In this document: piece by piece, positions 60,502 to 64,000 of the stretch | Layout: every line of letters starts with the position of its first letter | Numbering within the stretch: the first letter of the stretch is position 1 | From: Vibrio sp. CAU 1672 | Lineage (GTDB): Bacteria; Pseudomonadota; Gammaproteobacteria; Enterobacterales; Vibrionaceae | DNA: 64,000 nt | Assembly (NCBI RefSeq): GCF_029223195.1 | Contig: NZ_JARHUF010000015.1 | Location: 1-64,000 of the forward strand | Direction of reading: 5' to 3' | Made by a program: the position numbers and the translations under genes | Notes under the pieces: model-generated | Seen by the model: the letters and a program-made list of their open reading frames with translations, nothing else | Databases searched by the model: none | Told to the model about the DNA's origin: nothing

Positions 60502-61716
60502 ATGCAAGACGCACTCGCTGTTATTTTAGCCGGAGGAATGGGCTCAAGATTAAGCCCGCTGACCGATGACCGAGCGAAACCTGCCGTTCCGTTCGGCGGT
60601 AAATACCGGATCATTGATTTTACTTTAAGTAATTGTTTACACGCAGGTTTAAGAAAAATCTTAGTACTCACCCAATATAAGTCACATTCGCTGCAGAAAC
60701 ACTTGCGCGACGGATGGTCGATCTTTAATCCCGAACTGGGTGAGTACATTACTGCCGTTCCGCCCCAAATGCGCAAAGGTGGTGCATGGTATGAGGGTAC
60801 TGCCGACGCCATCTATCACAACATGTGGCTGCTGTCGCGCAATGATGCCAAATACGTAGTTGTGCTGTCAGGTGACCATATCTATCGCATGGACTACGCC
60901 GCGATGCTGGAAGAGCATAAAGCGAAGGGAGCCAAACTCACCGTTGCTTGTATGGATGTTACGGTTGAAGACGCGTCCGCCTTCGGTGTCATGAGCATCC
61001 GTGAAGACGGTATGGTTCAATCTTTTATTGAAAAGCCCGCAACGCCACCAACCCTTCCCGGAGATCCTAACCTCAGCCTGGTATCAATGGGAATTTATGT
61101 GTTTGATATGGATGTACTAAAAGAAGTTCTGGAACATGATGCCCAGAATGAAGATTCCAGCCACGATTTCGGTAAAGATATTATTCCCAAGCTGATCGAT
61201 ACCGAATCCGTGTATGCTTATAAATTTTGTGGCAGTAAAGGCCGGGTGGATAAAGACTGTTACTGGCGCGATGTCGGGACGATCGATTCTTACTATGAAG
61301 CCAATATGGATTTACTCGAACCGGTTCCGCCAATGAACCTCTATCAGCCTAACTGGCCGATCCGAACCTATGAAATGCAATATCCGCCAGCCCGGACGGT
61401 CTCGTCCGCAACGGGAAACGAAGGCATTTTTATCAACTCGATGATCGCTAATGGAGTCATTAACTCTGGAGGATCGGTACATCATTCGATTATCTCGTCT
61501 AATGTACGGATTAACGATAGTGCGACGGTTTCCGAAAGTATTATCTTCGGTGACGTGGAGATCGGTGAAGGCTGCCAACTGGTGAACTGCATCGTTGATA
61601 AACACGTGCGTATTCCGCCTCATACGGAAATCGGTGTGAACAAAACCGACGACGCCAAGCGATTTCACATTTCAGAAAAAGGCGTCGTTGTGGTGCCAGA
61701 GGGTTACCAGTTCTGA
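60502..61716 (+). CDS. glgC: Glucose-1-phosphate adenylyltransferase
   Basis: GlgC makes ADP-glucose for glycogen. From ATG 60502 (AAGGGA upstream) it has 404 residues. The nucleotidyl-transfer motif is ILAGGMGSRLSPLTDDRAKPAVPFGGKYRI (start near 8), the ADP-glucose site shows LSGDHIYRMDYAAML, and SFIEKPATPP gives the glucose-1-phosphate lysine. The C-terminal beta-helix runs from about 290. No glgA or glgB is adjacent, so this is an isolated copy, which suits a second GlgC on chromosome II (inference). Confidence 0.95.
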   Translation: MQDALAVILAGGMGSRLSPLTDDRAKPAVPFGGKYRIIDFTLSNCLHAGLRKILVLTQYKSHSLQKHLRDGWSIFNPELGEYITAVPPQMRKGGAWYEGTADAIYHNMWLLSRNDAKYVVVLSGDHIYRMDYAAMLEEHKAKGAKLTVACMDVTVEDASAFGVMSIREDGMVQSFIEKPATPPTLPGDPNLSLVSMGIYVFDMDVLKEVLEHDAQNEDSSHDFGKDIIPKLIDTESVYAYKFCGSKGRVDKDCYWRDVGTIDSYYEANMDLLEPVPPMNLYQPNWPIRTYEMQYPPARTVSSATGNEGIFINSMIANGVINSGGSVHHSIISSNVRINDSATVSESIIFGDVEIGEGCQLVNCIVDKHVRIPPHTEIGVNKTDDAKRFHISEKGVVVVPEGYQF

Positions 61717-61732
61717 GCATTTATGGCCCAAA

Positions 61733-61760
61733 AAAGCGCACGGCAAATGCCATGCGCTTT
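61733..61760. terminator. Bidirectional terminator between glgC and the chitinase gene
   Basis: AAAGCGCA (61733-61740) pairs with TGCGCTTT (61753-61760), with an inner GGCA/TGCC extension. A/T-runs on both sides suit these convergent genes. Confidence 0.88.
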
Positions 61761-61781
61761 ATTCTTAGCTAACACTCATCC

Positions 61782-64000
61782 TCAGAGGTTACACACTAGC
61801 ATCCAACTGCCATCACTGCCGGGCTCTGACGCCGTCCACCAGTTAGCCTGGTATACCACGTCATTATGAATCACTTTATCACCTTGATTCGCATGGCTGG
61901 GGTTACCTGCCCAATCTGTTTGGGGAAAGTCAGGGTAAGTTACCAGGCCCGTCGTATCACACGTACCTGGCTCACCACCACCAGAGCCTGAGTTTAAATC
62001 ACCAATCGGCAGATCTGGCTGTTCAAACTTGAACGCAAACTCCTTACCACCAGCAATTACGGTGTAATTTGCGGGACCAGAGGTAGGCAGGAAATACACC
62101 ATATCCAGCTCGTAGGTACCTCCAGCCGGCAGGTCTTTCCAGGATGGAAGCGTAAATGATACGCGGTGCATCACACCATCCAAACCACCGATGTTATTGG
62201 CACGCGTATGACCAGATGCTATGACCTTCAAACCACCGCCAGACTGATCTTTTGCGTTGTCCGGTGCCGATACCGGAATATCAAACTGGAACTCAGTACC
62301 ACCAGGGATAGCCTGACCGGTATTGTTAGTGAAGATGATTTTAGGGTTAATTGGATAATTTTGATCACCGACTTTAAACCCGCCCACACTAACGGCAATA
62401 TCCACCGCTTCAGTCGGAATCGGCCCTGTCGCAATCTTGTTGCCGTAAGGCGTGGCAGACTTAAACTTGTCGTAAATCGCTTTAGTCATCGTGTTACCCA
62501 TGTGGTACTCACCATTGCCTGCGGCACAAGCTTGTTCGGTTGCATCAACACTGGTACGGTTACCGTTTGCATCAAGTACATAACAGTTATAGTCGCCCGC
62601 CAGCTCCCAGAACATGATACCGCCGATTTCTTTATCAATAATGTAATCAGCTTTTACCTCAACTGACGCTTTATCCTCAGTTGACAGGAACACGCTCTTC
62701 TCTGCATTCCACAACCAGGGAGCGACTGCCACAGAATCGTAGTTACGAGTATAAGTACCGACCAACTGGTCGGAAGGATCGTTGACTGGATCGAGGCCGT
62801 AAGCTTTAGCATATGAACCCCAGATGCCTTTCTCCAGGTTCTTGGCGTGCCACATTGGATTAGAACCCGCCCCCATTTCATTACCCGCCGGGTCGAGATC
62901 ATGCCACATGTTGTCGATACCCATTGCGCCGTGGCCACAGTTGTTCTTCTCCCCTTCACCGGTGCCCGGTGCACACTCAGACTGATTCGGTAGTGCGGCC
63001 CGGCCCCACAAACCGTTTTCGCCACCAGTCACCCCTTGCCAGCCCCGGGTGTAGTAAGGAACGCCAATATTAACACGACCTGCCGGCATCGAACCCCGGA
63101 AGTAGTGGTAAGCCCAGTCCGTGTTCAGATAACCAATTCCACCATAAGCCGCAGTACCATATACATTCCACTGAGCCAGTTCAGAATCTTTACCGGTATC
63201 GAACAGCGCCGCATTGTGGCCCACGTGATCATTCCAGGCACCGTGTAAGTCGTAAGACATGATGTTGACATAATCCAGGTACTTAGTTACATCAAATGTT
63301 TCCATACCGCGTAACAGGTAGCCTGAAGATGGCGCGGCAATAGTCAGCATATAATGCACGCCGTCCTGAGCCGATGCAGCATCCAACTTCTCACGTAATA
63401 CCTTCATTAACTCTTGGTAAGATGCCCACAGGTAAGCTCGGCGAGGCTCCATGAACTCTTTATCGTAAGGATTACCTGCTCCAGCCATTGAGGTTGGGTA
63501 CTCGTAGTCAATATCCAAACCGTCAAACTTATAAGTGCGCATCATTTCCACCGCCGATGCAGCAAATTTTTCGATACCGGCATGGTTGATCGAACCATCG
63601 GCATTGGTGGTCATGGTGTAAAAGCCCCCGTCAGCAACACGATTGCCATCGGGACCAAAATGTCCACCGGTTTCAGCCCAGCCGCCAATGGAAATCAGTG
63701 TCTTAACATCATGTTTTTGTTTATAGGTAGCAAGAGCACCAAAGTGCCCCTTAAAGCCAAGTGTTGGATCGACGTCGACACCAGGCCATGTTTTGCCGGT
63801 TGCGGCATTATTTGGATCGTTCACGTCACCCACATTGACTTTACCGTCCGGACCGATACTGACAAACGCATAGTTTATGTGGGTTAACTGTTCCCACGGA
63901 ATGTCTTTAACCAGATAAGCGGCCTGTGGGTCATCACCGCTACGCCAGCTGGTAAAGTAACCAATAACCCGACGTGGGTGATCCGCTCCCATCTTCTCTC
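61782..64000 (-). CDS. GH18 chitinase with C-terminal CBM5/12, 5'-truncated by the window
   Basis: The frame is open to the window edge, upstream of the first ATG at 63992, so the true N-terminus (signal peptide and possibly an N-terminal domain) is missing. About 739 residues are seen. The GH18 barrel starts at [13 protein letters not shown], has the SIGGWA strand and the catalytic DxxDxDxE in [11 protein letters not shown], and ends with [13 protein letters not shown] fibronectin/CBM-like linker region (about 530-665) precedes a CBM5/12 module with the aromatic [15 protein letters not shown] motif. It should be a secreted chitin-degrading enzyme of the ChiA type. Confidence 0.92.
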   Translation of the reverse strand, partial: EKMGADHPRRVIGYFTSWRSGDDPQAAYLVKDIPWEQLTHINYAFVSIGPDGKVNVGDVNDPNNAATGKTWPGVDVDPTLGFKGHFGALATYKQKHDVKTLISIGGWAETGGHFGPDGNRVADGGFYTMTTNADGSINHAGIEKFAASAVEMMRTYKFDGLDIDYEYPTSMAGAGNPYDKEFMEPRRAYLWASYQELMKVLREKLDAASAQDGVHYMLTIAAPSSGYLLRGMETFDVTKYLDYVNIMSYDLHGAWNDHVGHNAALFDTGKDSELAQWNVYGTAAYGGIGYLNTDWAYHYFRGSMPAGRVNIGVPYYTRGWQGVTGGENGLWGRAALPNQSECAPGTGEGEKNNCGHGAMGIDNMWHDLDPAGNEMGAGSNPMWHAKNLEKGIWGSYAKAYGLDPVNDPSDQLVGTYTRNYDSVAVAPWLWNAEKSVFLSTEDKASVEVKADYIIDKEIGGIMFWELAGDYNCYVLDANGNRTSVDATEQACAAGNGEYHMGNTMTKAIYDKFKSATPYGNKIATGPIPTEAVDIAVSVGGFKVGDQNYPINPKIIFTNNTGQAIPGGTEFQFDIPVSAPDNAKDQSGGGLKVIASGHTRANNIGGLDGVMHRVSFTLPSWKDLPAGGTYELDMVYFLPTSGPANYTVIAGGKEFAFKFEQPDLPIGDLNSGSGGGEPGTCDTTGLVTYPDFPQTDWAGNPSHANQGDKVIHNDVVYQANWWTASEPGSDGSWMLVCNL

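Noticed and set aside
1..64000. CRISPR arrays, tRNA or rRNA genes, prophage modules, integrase or att sites
   Set aside because: I looked for regular repeat-spacer units, cloverleaf-like arms ending in CCA, and phage structural genes; none were seen.

Overview
The window looks like ordinary, densely coded chromosomal DNA of a Vibrio or a very close relative. The evidence is the family content. It has a FadL-type porin next to a VolA-like (Pla-1/cef) surface lysophospholipase, a FabV-type enoyl reductase, a GH18 chitinase with a CBM5/12 module, GlgC, a FocA-type channel, several c-di-GMP proteins and a chemoreceptor. There are also many small proteins of the kind conserved in Vibrionaceae. VolA/FadL, YciH/Ddl and a second GlgC lie on chromosome II in V. 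cholerae, so the secondary chromosome is likely (inference). I see no prophage, plasmid backbone, CRISPR array, tRNA, rRNA or intact insertion sequence. One possible decayed transposase fragment lies near 49.7 kb.

Layout. 1-406 has no convincing complete gene but holds several strong inverted repeats and a terminator. 0.4-6.7 kb: YciH, a DUF3319-like protein, D-Ala-D-Ala ligase, a SPOR lipoprotein, a Pat-type acetyltransferase and a LysR regulator. 6.9-16.6 kb: a heme/hemoglobin-type TonB receptor behind a Fur-box-like site, GalE, a membrane diguanylate cyclase, the 5-oxoprolinase operon pxpABC and a convergent FAD oxidoreductase. 16.6-28.2 kb: an intergenic DnaA-box pair, the YbbP/YbbA transporter divergent from TesA with overlapping start codons, FabV, a GAF/EAL phosphodiesterase, a COG3044 ATPase, a DnaJ-related protein, a 2OG-Fe(II) oxygenase and a YjdF-like membrane protein. 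28.2-36.3 kb: CutA/zinc ribbon/SgrR-like operon, a MenI-like thioesterase, an M48 lipoprotein protease, FadL and VolA.

36.5-47.5 kb: a PhnA-like protein and a TerC/Alx family exporter preceded by a clear yybP-ykoY (Mn2+) riboswitch. Then a 5'-nucleotidase without a signal peptide, a YbjD-type OLD ATPase/TOPRIM protein, a DUF1097 protein and a YeiE-like LysR regulator. The regulator is divergent from a formate/nitrite channel fused to CBS domains. YceI and cytochrome b561 follow. 47.6-56.7 kb: DUF2164, two unrecognised proteins, a stand-alone EAL protein, a DEAD-box helicase, AcpH, a 34-residue acidic protein, a chemoreceptor, a zinc ribbon, a HAD phosphatase and CreA. 56.7-64 kb: guanosine/inosine kinase, formate-THF ligase behind a perfect PurR palindrome, GlgC, and a chitinase cut by the window edge.

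Working units. FadL and VolA form a phospholipid/fatty-acid scavenging pair. PurR control links fhs to purine synthesis, next to the purine-salvage gene gsk. PxpABC recycles 5-oxoproline to glutamate. The Mn2+ riboswitch and the TerC exporter form a metal-detoxification unit. The most unusual points are the FocA-CBS fusion, which keeps a ribosome-binding site and ATG at the domain junction, the structured non-coding stretch at the left edge, and three well-supported small ORFs.
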